Origin: Rhizobiales bacterium Ga0077530
Lineage (GTDB): Bacteria > Pseudomonadota > Alphaproteobacteria > Rhizobiales > Hyphomicrobiaceae
Direction of reading: 5' to 3'
Length of the DNA stretch: 39,669 nt
Assembly (NCBI GenBank): GCA_001464855.1
Contig: LNEA01000021.1
Span: 1-39,669, forward strand
Made by a program: the position numbers and the translations under genes. Under the pieces are notes generated by a model. The model was not told the origin of the DNA, searched no databases, and saw nothing but the letters and a program-made list of their open reading frames with translations. Below, piece after piece: positions 24,848 through 31,949 of the stretch. Positions within the stretch are counted from its first letter, which is position 1, and the number at the start of each line of letters is the position of its first letter.

Positions 24848-25414
24848 ATGCAAGTTCCCCTCCAAATAGCCTTCGAGCATCTTGATCATTCGGATGCCCT
24901 GGAGGCAGCCGTGCGCAAGGAGACAAAGCGGCTCGAGCGCTTTCATAATCGCATCACGTCGATGCGCGTGGTGCTCGCGCGGGCGCAGCATCGGCGGCAC
25001 GAAGGCGATACCTACAGTGTTCGCATCCATATCGCTGTGCCGGGCGGCAAACACATAGACATCAGTCGAGATCCATCGGCAACCGGTCGGCATGAGGATA
25101 TGCATGTCACGATCAGAGACGCATTTGATGCTGCCGGGCGGCAGCTACAGGATCAGGACCGCAAGATCTCAGGCGACGTCAAGGCACACGAAGTTCCGCC
25201 GCACGGGATCGTCGCGTCTCTAGTCCCAGAGCGCGACTACGGCTTTATCGCGGCATCCGACGGGCGCGAGATCTATTTCCACCGCAACAGCGTCATCGGT
25301 GCCAAGCTAGAGGACCTACAGCCTGGGCAGGAGGTGCGCTTCTCGGAAGCAAAAGGCGACAAAGGCCCCCAGGCGACATTCGTCCGCCCCATCGGCAAGC
25401 ATCACATAAGTTGA
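24848..25414 (+). CDS. HPF/RaiA ribosome-hibernation domain fused to a cold-shock domain
   Basis: 188 residues. Positions 1-105 resemble HPF/RaiA (LQIAFEHLDHSDALEAAVRK, then ETKRLERF, and a late VTIRDAFDAAGRQLQD), which bind the small ribosomal subunit and silence translation. Positions 115-183 form a cold-shock domain, with RDYGFIAASDGREIYFHRNS containing the nucleic acid-binding RNP1-like and RNP2-like segments. It lacks the long-HPF dimerisation tail. AAGGAG stands 10 bases before the ATG. A FixK-type box lies upstream, so translation would be turned down when oxygen falls. The domain assignment is firm; the joint function is inference. Confidence 0.93.
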   Translation: MQVPLQIAFEHLDHSDALEAAVRKETKRLERFHNRITSMRVVLARAQHRRHEGDTYSVRIHIAVPGGKHIDISRDPSATGRHEDMHVTIRDAFDAAGRQLQDQDRKISGDVKAHEVPPHGIVASLVPERDYGFIAASDGREIYFHRNSVIGAKLEDLQPGQEVRFSEAKGDKGPQATFVRPIGKHHIS

Positions 25415-25503
25415 GCCGCAACGATTGGATTGGCATTAGTGCGATCCAGGCGTCGATCTGCTTCGCCCGCTACTCGATGTCGGACCATTTTCCGACATCC
25501 ATC

Positions 25504-25878
25504 CTACTGCTTGCGGCGAAGACCCGTGATGTAAGCAATGAGATCGTCACGATCCTGGCCGGTGACCACGAGATTTGGCATTTCGGCGTGGGGGGTCTGA
25601 AGAAACACTCCAAGTGCCCTCTCGTTGAGGCCGGGAAGCCCCGAAAGGACACTGAATGGCGTTGCCTCGAGGCGCGGTGAGGCCTTTTCCGCTGGCGCTA
25701 CCGCGTGGCATTGCGCGCATATCGCCTCAGCGTAGGCACGCCCACGCCGAGCATCGCCAAGCTCCGCGCTTGCTGCCGGCGACGAGAGGAGCGCCAATGC
25801 CATCGCGGTAGCGGCCGCCGCCTTCACAATATCGGTCGGTCTGACCTGACGATCCGGAGATTTGTTGTGCGTGTGCAT
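25504..25878 (-). CDS. Small monoheme cytochrome c
   Basis: 124 residues from ATG 25878. A signal-like segment (DIVKAAAATAMALALLSSPA) ends near ASA. Heme motif CAQCH (Cys54, Cys57, His58), probable sixth ligand Met100 in TPHAEMPNL, and last helix DRDDLIAYITGLRRKQ. The upstream TPR-cytochrome gene ends at 25883, 4 bases before this start; an in-frame ATG at 25893 would overlap it. The two are clearly one operon under the box at 26934. Two adjacent, different cytochromes may act as a relay pair (inference). Confidence 0.9.
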   Translation of the reverse strand: MHTHNKSPDRQVRPTDIVKAAAATAMALALLSSPAASAELGDARRGRAYAEAICAQCHAVAPAEKASPRLEATPFSVLSGLPGLNERALGVFLQTPHAEMPNLVVTGQDRDDLIAYITGLRRKQ

Positions 25879-25882
25879 CTCG

Positions 25883-26881
25883 CTACTTCCCATTCAGGCT
25901 ATTGATGTAGGCGACGATCCTGTCGATCTGCGCATCGGGCAAAGCGAACTGCGGCATCTCGTCGTGGCGCGCGGCGATGGCGCGCGTCAGAGGTTCGCGC
26001 AATGCCTGAATTGGATGGCGCAGGTGTAGAGCACGAAATCGAGGTGCCTTCGGGTTGGGACTCGCTCCGTCACGCCCAACAGCATGGCAACCGCTGCAAT
26101 GCGCTTCGACGAGGCCTTGGCCTTCCTTGACTCGACTGGCTGTCTCCTCGATGAGTCCGCTCTCTGCGCGGAGGCGCTTGAGGCCATCTCTGGCTCCGAC
26201 TAGGCTTGGATCGAGGAGCAAGGCGCGACGGAAGTCTTCGATGGCGAGCTGGCGCCTGCCGCGCTGCTCATGGACGTAACCGCGATTGTTGTAGGCCAAC
26301 GCGTAGATCGGGTTGAGCGTGATGGCGGCCGTGAAGTCTTCGATCGCACGATCCGGCTCGCCGCTATTGCTGTAGGCAAGTCCCCTGTTGTTGTAGGTGT
26401 TGGCGCCAGCTGGGTTGAGGGCTATCGCTTCCGAAAAGTCAGAAATCGCTTTCTTCTCGTCGCCCTCTACGAGATGTGCGTGACCCCGGCCATTATAACC
26501 AATGGCGGATTTCGGGTTCAGACGGATCGCCTCACTGTAGTCGGCGATCGCACCCACTAGGTCGTTGAGGCGCACATGAACTAGTCCGCGGCTGATGTAA
26601 AGCGGTCCTTCCGCCGGATTGAGCCGGATGGCTTCGCCGAGATCGGCCAGTGCAAGATCCAGGGCACCGGCATCGGACCTTGCGCGGCCGCGATTACGGA
26701 AGGCCATCGCCTTATCAATCGGTGAATAAGCAGAGTTGGCGATGATTTCGGAACAGGCGGAGAGTTGAATCTCAGCACTGGTGGCGGATCGGCAGTCATC
26801 GATCACATCGGCACGCGCTGCCCCGCCGCCCAAGGCCACCAACCAAACGAAAATGAGTGTCGCGACCGTAGACCGATGCAT
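25883..26881 (-). CDS. TPR-repeat protein fused to a cytochrome c domain
   Basis: 332 residues. Start ATG 26881 is fixed by GAGGAGG just upstream; the frame stays open to 27163, but that extension lacks a ribosome binding site. A signal peptide covers residues 1-24. About five tetratricopeptide repeats run from residue 57 to 235, each showing the Y/F-x-x-RG and A-I-x-D-x-x-x-A-I-x-L-N/D-P pattern. A cytochrome c domain follows: CSGCH (Cys262, Cys265, His266) and Met309 in ARHDEMPQF, with the last helix AQIDRIVAYINSL. The heme domain resembles that of the gene at 1209. The TPR part probably binds a partner protein in the periplasm (inference). First gene of a two-gene operon. Confidence 0.93.
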   Translation of the reverse strand: MHRSTVATLIFVWLVALGGGAARADVIDDCRSATSAEIQLSACSEIIANSAYSPIDKAMAFRNRGRARSDAGALDLALADLGEAIRLNPAEGPLYISRGLVHVRLNDLVGAIADYSEAIRLNPKSAIGYNGRGHAHLVEGDEKKAISDFSEAIALNPAGANTYNNRGLAYSNSGEPDRAIEDFTAAITLNPIYALAYNNRGYVHEQRGRRQLAIEDFRRALLLDPSLVGARDGLKRLRAESGLIEETASRVKEGQGLVEAHCSGCHAVGRDGASPNPKAPRFRALHLRHPIQALREPLTRAIAARHDEMPQFALPDAQIDRIVAYINSLNGK

Positions 26882-26933
26882 TGAAGCTCCTCCTCGAGAA
26901 TTTCTACTGTCGAGCACCGGTCGATCATCGAAA

Positions 26934-26947
26934 TTGACGCTAATCAA
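26934..26947. promoter_or_regulatory. FNR/FixK-type box TTGACGCTAATCAA
   Basis: Exact TTGA-N6-TCAA, 52 bases upstream of the TPR-cytochrome start at 26881. Confidence 0.75.
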
Positions 26948-27119
26948 ATTGGGCATTCCAGAGCGGCAATGTCCCCTAGGAGACGCAAAAACTTGCGTGC
27001 GGCCCCCTCTATGGCATTTCTTCGGGGGCCAAGCGCGGGCGCCTTTGTTCCATGTCAAAGCGTGGTTTGGACTAGGCGCGAGATACTTCCAACATGAGAA
27101 TTGTGGGGCAAGCACATCT

Positions 27120-27200
27120 ATGAGAAGTTCTGGCGTCGTCGGCGTGGTGGGTATCCTCCTCATCGTCGTCCTAGTGCTGGTCTTGACGGGCCGACTTTAA
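27120..27200 (+). CDS. Possible tiny single-helix membrane protein
   Basis: 26 codons encoding one hydrophobic helix (GVVGVVGILLIVVLVLVL) and a TGRL end. It resembles the C-terminal half of the small DUF3309-type proteins common in rhizobia, but is shorter. No clear ribosome binding site is seen, so it may be a remnant. It lies between the divergent TPR-cytochrome and ABC genes. Confidence 0.3.
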   Translation: MRSSGVVGVVGILLIVVLVLVLTGRL

Positions 27201-27334
27201 ACTCAACAGCCAGAACGCCAAACGGGTCAGCCGTTAGGCGCTAGCGAGTTAGGCGGATACCGCTTCGGCGGCGATGCCAGTTCGGCCGTTTTTGTGCGCG
27301 ATGCCCTTCCCCGCGCCAATTGCCGGAGTTCCAT

Positions 27335-29077
27335 GTGTCTTCTGGCCGGTCACGACGATTCCTGCATCTGTCCCTTGGATTCTGGAGTGGGGCAACGCGC
27401 GTGCGTGCGTGGCTTCTGACCCTTGCCGTGCTGGTGTTCCTAGTGGCGAACCTCGCCGCCGCCCTGGCGGTCAATCTCTGGAACAAGTTCTTCTTTGACG
27501 CGCTCGAGCAAAAGGACACAAGGACTGTCCTCCTCAGCATCGGTCTTGCCCTGATGTTAGCTTTGTTATCCGGGGCGTGCTTCGTTGGAGGTTTGCACGC
27601 GCGCATGCGCCTGCAGGTGCGATGGCGGCAGTGGCTGGCTCACACACTCATCAATCGATGGTTGGCAGATCGTCATTTCTACCAGCTGAGTATTCTGGCG
27701 ACAGAGGCCGACAACCCCGAAGCCCGCATTGCTGAAGATGGAAGGCTTGCGATCGAGCTTCTCGTCGATCTTTCTCTTGGCGTCCTAAATGCCGTACTCG
27801 CCGCAGTCTCATTCATTAGCATCTTATGGGTAGTGGGTGGGTCACTGACCGTGGCGGGCTATACCATCCCCGGCTACATGGTGCTCGCTTGCATCATTTA
27901 TTCCGCCATCACGAGTCTAGGCATGTTCCTGATGGGACGGCCACTGGTGCTCCGAGTCGAAGAGAAATCAGCCGGTGAAGCGCAACTGCGTTACGAACTC
28001 ACCCGCGTCAAGGACAATGCCGAAATCATCGCCTTGATGGGCGGCGACGACAATGAACGGGCACGGCTGGACGTCACCCTTGCCGAACTCGTGCATCGCT
28101 GGCTTCGTGTCATCACTTGGCAGGGGCGGATGAATTGGCTGATAGGATCCAATCTTATTTTGGCATCGACTGTTCCATTGATTCTAGGAGCTCCAAAGTA
28201 TCTCGCAGACGAGATGACGCTGGGTTCCCTGATGCAGGCCGCCACGGCCTTCATGCAAGTGCAGGTCGCGCTCAACTGGCTTGCCGACAATGCTCTGCGC
28301 CTCGCCGACTGGTTCTCGTCCTCGCATCGAGTAACGCAATTGACCGACGCCATCGACCGCCTGGAAGAAAGTCTCGGCACCTTTAGTGAGACCGGGGCGA
28401 TCAGGTTGGGGGTGAGCCCGGACGATCGCGTTCATCTTCGTCAACTCAAAATTGCGCTGCGTGACGGAGATCTAATGATTGACGGCGAGGAAGCCGTTAT
28501 TTCACCCGGAGAGAAAGTACTCATCAAGGCCGAAGGCGGAACCGAAAAGAGCGCGTTCATTCACGCAGTGGCCGGCTTATGGTCGTGGGGGAGCGGAGAA
28601 ATTCTGCGTCCACAGGGGGCTAATATCGCCTTCATCTCGCAACGTCCTTATTTGCCCCTTGGAACGCTTCGCACCGCGTTGCTCTATCCGGACCAAGGAC
28701 ATGAGGTCTCCGAAGAACGACTCCGAGATGCTCTCACGCGCTGCGGCCTTCGACATCTCATTCTGCGGCTCGACGACACCGATCAATGGACCTCCCTGCT
28801 GTCGAGCAGCGAACAGCAGCGCTTCGCCTTTGCACGTGCACTGATTCAGCCACCCGATATTCTCATCATGGATGAACCGACCTCGGCGCTGGACGAACTC
28901 AGTCAGCTCAAATTGATGGAGTACATGCGCAATCTCTTGCCGGGCACCATGGTTATTCATGCGGGCCACGGAACAGGCCTCGAGCAGTTCCACGATCGCG
29001 AACTGGTGCTGGTCCGGTCGTATCGAGATGTCCCGTCTGCACGCGGGGCGGCACCTAGCGATGCGCTCAAACGCTGA
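27335..29077 (+). CDS. SbmA/BacA-like ABC transporter (YddA type) with degenerate ATP site
   Basis: 580 residues from GTG 27335, preceded by CGGAG; TTG 27320 is in frame. The N-terminal membrane domain has helices near 25-45, 60-80, 145-170, 185-205 and 270-290. Its SbmA/BacA-like pattern includes NKFFFDALEQKD, RWRQWLAHTLINRWL and NPEARIAEDGR. The ATPase domain has an intact Walker B (ILIMDEPTSALDE), but Walker A reads AEGGTEKSA, with two of the three conserved Gly replaced (one by Glu). The signature reads LSSSEQQR with Ser for the key Gly. ATP hydrolysis is therefore doubtful, although the frame is open throughout. Relatives import peptides or vitamin B12-like cargo; the cargo here is unknown. 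Confidence 0.85.
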   Translation: MSSGRSRRFLHLSLGFWSGATRVRAWLLTLAVLVFLVANLAAALAVNLWNKFFFDALEQKDTRTVLLSIGLALMLALLSGACFVGGLHARMRLQVRWRQWLAHTLINRWLADRHFYQLSILATEADNPEARIAEDGRLAIELLVDLSLGVLNAVLAAVSFISILWVVGGSLTVAGYTIPGYMVLACIIYSAITSLGMFLMGRPLVLRVEEKSAGEAQLRYELTRVKDNAEIIALMGGDDNERARLDVTLAELVHRWLRVITWQGRMNWLIGSNLILASTVPLILGAPKYLADEMTLGSLMQAATAFMQVQVALNWLADNALRLADWFSSSHRVTQLTDAIDRLEESLGTFSETGAIRLGVSPDDRVHLRQLKIALRDGDLMIDGEEAVISPGEKVLIKAEGGTEKSAFIHAVAGLWSWGSGEILRPQGANIAFISQRPYLPLGTLRTALLYPDQGHEVSEERLRDALTRCGLRHLILRLDDTDQWTSLLSSSEQQRFAFARALIQPPDILIMDEPTSALDELSQLKLMEYMRNLLPGTMVIHAGHGTGLEQFHDRELVLVRSYRDVPSARGAAPSDALKR

Positions 29078-29113
29078 TCAGGTGCTGAGGGTCTACCGCC
29101 TTCCGGACGCTGT

Positions 29114-29159
29114 TTTTACATGACCCCGCCATGAGGCGGAGTGAAGCTAGGGTGTAAAA
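29114..29159. repeat. Nested inverted repeats after the ABC gene
   Basis: TTTTACA (29114-29120) pairs with TGTAAAA (29153-29159). Inside, CCGCC (29126-29130) pairs with GGCGG (29135-29139) around a 4-base loop. The stretch lies 36 bases after the ABC stop and 73 bases before the DksA-type gene. It could be a terminator, an operator or a leader structure; no T-run follows the inner hairpin. Confidence 0.4.
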
Positions 29160-29231
29160 CGATGATTTAAGCCGTTCTATTGCCGCCTAAGCGCTTGCTA
29201 TGCACATAGGTACAATTGATGGAGTAGCGCA

Positions 29232-29558
29232 ATGCCCGATACTGCCGCCGCCAAAGTCCGTCTCGAGACGCAACTCGCCGAGCTGGAAAATCGTCGGGAT
29301 CGAATTTCAAAGGATTTGGATGAACCGCTTAGTCGCGATTCTTCCGAACGAGCTATCGAGATGGAGGACGACCTTTCGCTAGAGGGGCAAGCTGTTCTCA
29401 TCACGCGCGAAATCGCCTCTGTGAAGCGAGCGTTGACACGAATTGAGAAGGACACCTACGGGGAGTGTGTTCGGTGCGGCGCCGAAATCGCGCCCAAGCG
29501 TCTTGAGGCTCGCCCAGAGGCAGCATTGTGCTTTCCATGCGCGAGCAAAGAACAGTAA
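29232..29558 (+). CDS. DksA/TraR-type zinc finger protein
   Basis: 108 residues. An N-terminal coiled coil (LETQLAELENRRDRISKDLD) is followed by EDDLSLEGQAVLITREIASV and a C-terminal zinc finger, CVRCGAEIAPKRLEARPEA then CFPC (four Cys). This matches short DksA/TraR proteins that enter the RNA polymerase secondary channel. The coiled-coil tip lacks a DxxDxA motif that I can identify; it has DDLS instead, so its effect on polymerase may differ. GGAG precedes the ATG. No FixK-type box was found upstream. Confidence 0.9.
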   Translation: MPDTAAAKVRLETQLAELENRRDRISKDLDEPLSRDSSERAIEMEDDLSLEGQAVLITREIASVKRALTRIEKDTYGECVRCGAEIAPKRLEARPEAALCFPCASKEQ

Positions 29559-29604
29559 CGATTTTATATCGATCACCTGAAGGGGCAGCACGAGACACAA
29601 TCGT

Positions 29605-29623
29605 GACGGCACATGGTGCCGTC
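29605..29623. terminator. Hairpin after the DksA-type gene
   Basis: GACGGCAC (29605-29612) and GTGCCGTC (29616-29623) form a perfect 8-bp stem with a 3-base loop, 46 bases after the stop at 29558 and before the convergent cytochrome gene. No T-run follows. Confidence 0.5.
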
Positions 29624-29709
29624 GACTGTACAAGAGAGTTCCAGCGCACCGTAAGTTAGCGGCTCGGCTGAGTTCGCCCAACGTTTAAGGCCGCGTTATT
29701 GGGCGGGCA

Positions 29710-30087
29710 CTATTGGCGCTTTCGCCGGGGCACATATGCGGGGGCAACTGGTGTCAGTGAGTCAATGTAAGAGAGAAGCGACCTTATATCCGGCTGCGAG
29801 ACCGTGAACATCGGCATTTCGTCGTGGCCTGCAATGACACCGCGGTCACGCGCTTCGATCAGCATCGCAATTGGGAACCGCGTGTGCAATTGGCGGAACG
29901 GTATGACGATAGCGTGAGGCGGCGCGTCGTTGTGCGAGATGGCATGGCAGTGCGAGCATTTCTCGACCGCAATCGCGTATCCCCGCTTCAATGCATCGTC
30001 TTCAGCTCGCGCGGGAAGTGCGGATATACTGAGGCACAGGGAGATGAATGCCGTCTTGGCCAGCCTCAGGCAATTGCTGGACATCAT
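29710..30087 (-). CDS. Small monoheme cytochrome c
   Basis: 125 residues. A signal peptide (KTAFISLCLSISALPARA) is followed by heme motif CSHCH (Cys44, Cys47, His48). The probable sixth ligand is Met91 in AGHDEMPMF, with last helix DIRSLLSYIDSL and a basic Pro-rich tail. The segment FRQLHTRFPIAMLIEA to GVIAGHDEMP follows the same plan as the 1209 and 25883 heme domains. The start is one of TTG 30090, ATG 30087 or ATG 30084; AGGAG lies 11 bases before the second. It follows the Usp gene by 65 bases on the same strand and may share its transcript. Confidence 0.88.
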   Translation of the reverse strand: MMSSNCLRLAKTAFISLCLSISALPARAEDDALKRGYAIAVEKCSHCHAISHNDAPPHAIVIPFRQLHTRFPIAMLIEARDRGVIAGHDEMPMFTVSQPDIRSLLSYIDSLTPVAPAYVPRRKRQ

Positions 30088-30152
30088 CAAGTTGCAGGCT
30101 CCTATCAGGCACTCGACAGCAGGTGGGAGGATTGCCGCGAGGGCTCAATGGT

Positions 30153-30632
30153 TCATGCCGGAGACCGCGAGGCGACACGATCGGGACCCCGGTACACCAG
30201 CACCGGCAAATCCGAGTGGGTCAACACCTTTTGGGTAACGCTTCCAAGCAGCACGGCTTTGATGCCACTACGCCCGTGAGATGCCATCAGGATCATATCC
30301 GCGCTCCTCGACATGGCGGCGTCGATTATCGCCTCGTGCGGGTGGCGATTTTCCACGATCAGTGAGTCGGCACTCACTCCTGCCGTTTTGGCTTCATTTA
30401 GGGCGGCGGACAGTGTTTGGTCTGCATCTGCAGCCAGATATCCGAGCGCCTGGCGGCGGACGGCCTCGGGCAGACCCGCAAATGCAGTGCCCTGATCACC
30501 AAGGGTGGCAAGCGGCGCAGTCACGGTCAGAAAGGTGATATGGGCGCCCAGCGCACCGGCAAGGCGAATGCCTTCTGCCACGGCCTTGCCGGCCAGATCT
30601 GAGCCGTCCGTGGCTATAAGGATGTGTTTCAA
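30153..30632 (-). CDS. Universal stress protein (UspA family)
   Basis: 159 residues from TTG 30632 (LKHILIATDGSDLAGKAV). The start is set by homology; GGGGGC lies about 9 bases upstream. An ATG at 30689 is in frame but would add a non-family extension. The ATP-binding loop is SHGRSGIKAVLLGS followed by VTQKVLTHSDLPVLVY, with Ala replacing the first Gly of the motif. The middle part contains an acidic/Ala-rich helix unlike the Usp at 15033, so the two are separate lineages. No FixK-type box was found in the 130 bases upstream. Confidence 0.9.
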   Translation of the reverse strand: MKHILIATDGSDLAGKAVAEGIRLAGALGAHITFLTVTAPLATLGDQGTAFAGLPEAVRRQALGYLAADADQTLSAALNEAKTAGVSADSLIVENRHPHEAIIDAAMSRSADMILMASHGRSGIKAVLLGSVTQKVLTHSDLPVLVYRGPDRVASRSPA

Positions 30633-30639
30633 GACGGTA

Positions 30640-31094
30640 GCCCCCGATCGCCATTCGGTAATAGTGATACCATGCGCAAATGATCGCATGATATCCGCGC
30701 GGATGCCTCTGGGCCCATTGGCGAGCGCCCGCACTTGAACGCTAGATCTGCTACGAAAACCTGCTACAGTATGCAGCAGTAGCAGACGAGCAATACATCG
30801 TTAAATCAATGACTTATGCGCCACATCCATCCCGTCCCCTACGGGGCTCCATAATTCTCTCGCGCGGCGTGCGCGTCTCCTAACTTTTAGAAGACCGGAT
30901 ACGGCGCTTATCGCGACGTCGCGCCCGCGACCGCGCTCTCCAGTTGGCTAAATGGCTTCAACGATCTATAGGCGGACAGCCGAAGGATGATGGTGGTTGT
31001 GTCCCCGGCGTGTCCCAACTCAAACCGCAGACTCGATAGGTCAACGAACCGGCGGGTAAATTAGTGCGCGAAATCAATTAGGTTAGCTGAACTT
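30640..31094. other. Intergenic region before tRNA-Leu
   Basis: No recognisable gene. It contains direct and inverted copies of one heptamer, CTGCTAC at 30748-30754 and 30761-30767 with GTAGCAG at 30779-30785. It separates the stress and cytochrome block from the housekeeping genes and holds the tRNA promoter. The tRNA 3' end is not duplicated elsewhere in the window as far as I could see. Confidence 0.45.
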
Positions 31095-31181
31095 GCGGAC
31101 GTGGTGGAACTGGTAGACACACAGGACTTAAAATCCTGAGATGGCAACGTCGTGCGGGTTCGAGTCCCGCCGTCCGCACCA
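31095..31181 (+). tRNA. tRNA-Leu (anticodon TAA)
   Basis: 87 bases including an encoded CCA. The 7-bp acceptor stem is GCGGACG with CGTCCGC, discriminator A. The anticodon stem is CAGGA/TCCTG with loop CTTAAAA, giving anticodon TAA at 31129-31131. The variable arm is long, as expected for leucine, and the T arm is GCGGGTTCGAGTCCCGC. Confidence 0.97.
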
Positions 31182-31378
31182 AATCGCCGGGCTGTTGACC
31201 GACGCCAAGCCCAGACTCCAGCAAATCTCCATGACTTCTCCACGCTCGCTTCAAGCGCGCCGGGCGGCATCGACCTATATCAGCCTCACGGACGCCGAAT
31301 GGCGCCGCATCGTGACGCAGACCGGTCAAACCGGCGCGTCGACGCCAATGAGCACCAAGAAGCCGACAGGAGATGATC

Positions 31379-31600
31379 ATGAGCCAACAATCGACCCCCA
31401 TGGAGGCCTCTGGTTTTGGCGCCGAGGTTCTCGCGTACTTCGCAGCCACCACGAGCGCGGTGGTCGCGGCGATCCAAGCGCCACGGCTCGAACGTGCCGG
31501 GCGCTCGGTGCGATCCACGATTGCTGATCGCTATAGCGACGCGGACCTCGCGGGCTTCGGCTGGAGCGCCGAGGACATCCGACGCCTCAAATCCAAATGA
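31379..31600 (+). CDS. Small protein with DUF1127-like C-terminal end
   Basis: 73 residues from ATG 31379, with AGGAG 6 bases before it. The N-terminal half is Ala-rich and helical (AYFAATTSAVVAAIQAPRLE). The end, DRYSDADLAGFGWSAEDIRR followed by LKSK, resembles the closing motif of DUF1127 proteins (LxDxGL-x-RxDI). The next gene is a clearer DUF1127 protein, so this may be a diverged sister. DUF1127 proteins in alphaproteobacteria act in RNA turnover and phosphate or stress response; the function here is unverified. Confidence 0.7.
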   Translation: MSQQSTPMEASGFGAEVLAYFAATTSAVVAAIQAPRLERAGRSVRSTIADRYSDADLAGFGWSAEDIRRLKSK

Positions 31601-31645
31601 TCGTTTCGATGACGAAAAAACTTCAAAAAACCAAGGACCACGACC

Positions 31646-31939
31646 ATGAGCACGCAGAACATTCCAATCGAGGGGGCAGCATGTGACGCCCTGACCAACG
31701 AAAATTTGAAGTCCGTTTCTACTGCCGCGGTTGCCGCCGGCAAAGGTCTCATCTGGCGCGCCGTTACCGAGTTCATCCGCTACCGGGCGCTCAGGGCTGC
31801 GGAGGCAAAGCTCTACGGTCTCGACGACCGGATGCTGAAGGACATCGGTCTCGATCGCAGCGAGATCAAGTCGGCGCTGCTGAACGCTCGGCAGGAGCGC
31901 CTCAATGGCGCGCGCTATCTCGAACCGCCGATCGTCTGA
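31646..31939 (+). CDS. DUF1127 domain-containing protein
   Basis: 97 residues. AAGGA precedes the ATG. The DUF1127 motif occupies about residues 45-80: YRALRAAEAKLYGLDDRMLK followed by DIGLDRSEIKSAL, with the L-DRMLKDIGL-RSEI core complete. The N-terminal 40 residues are a longer lead than usual and contain an amphipathic segment. It follows the previous small gene by 45 bases and probably shares its transcript. Short Arg-rich members of this family are RNA-associated in alphaproteobacteria. Confidence 0.9.
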   Translation: MSTQNIPIEGAACDALTNENLKSVSTAAVAAGKGLIWRAVTEFIRYRALRAAEAKLYGLDDRMLKDIGLDRSEIKSALLNARQERLNGARYLEPPIV

Positions 31940-31949
31940 GGGCATCCCC

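Noticed and set aside
31095-31181. tRNA-Leu as an attachment site with a second copy of its 3' end in the window
   Set aside because: I searched by eye for the T-arm and acceptor end and found no second copy.
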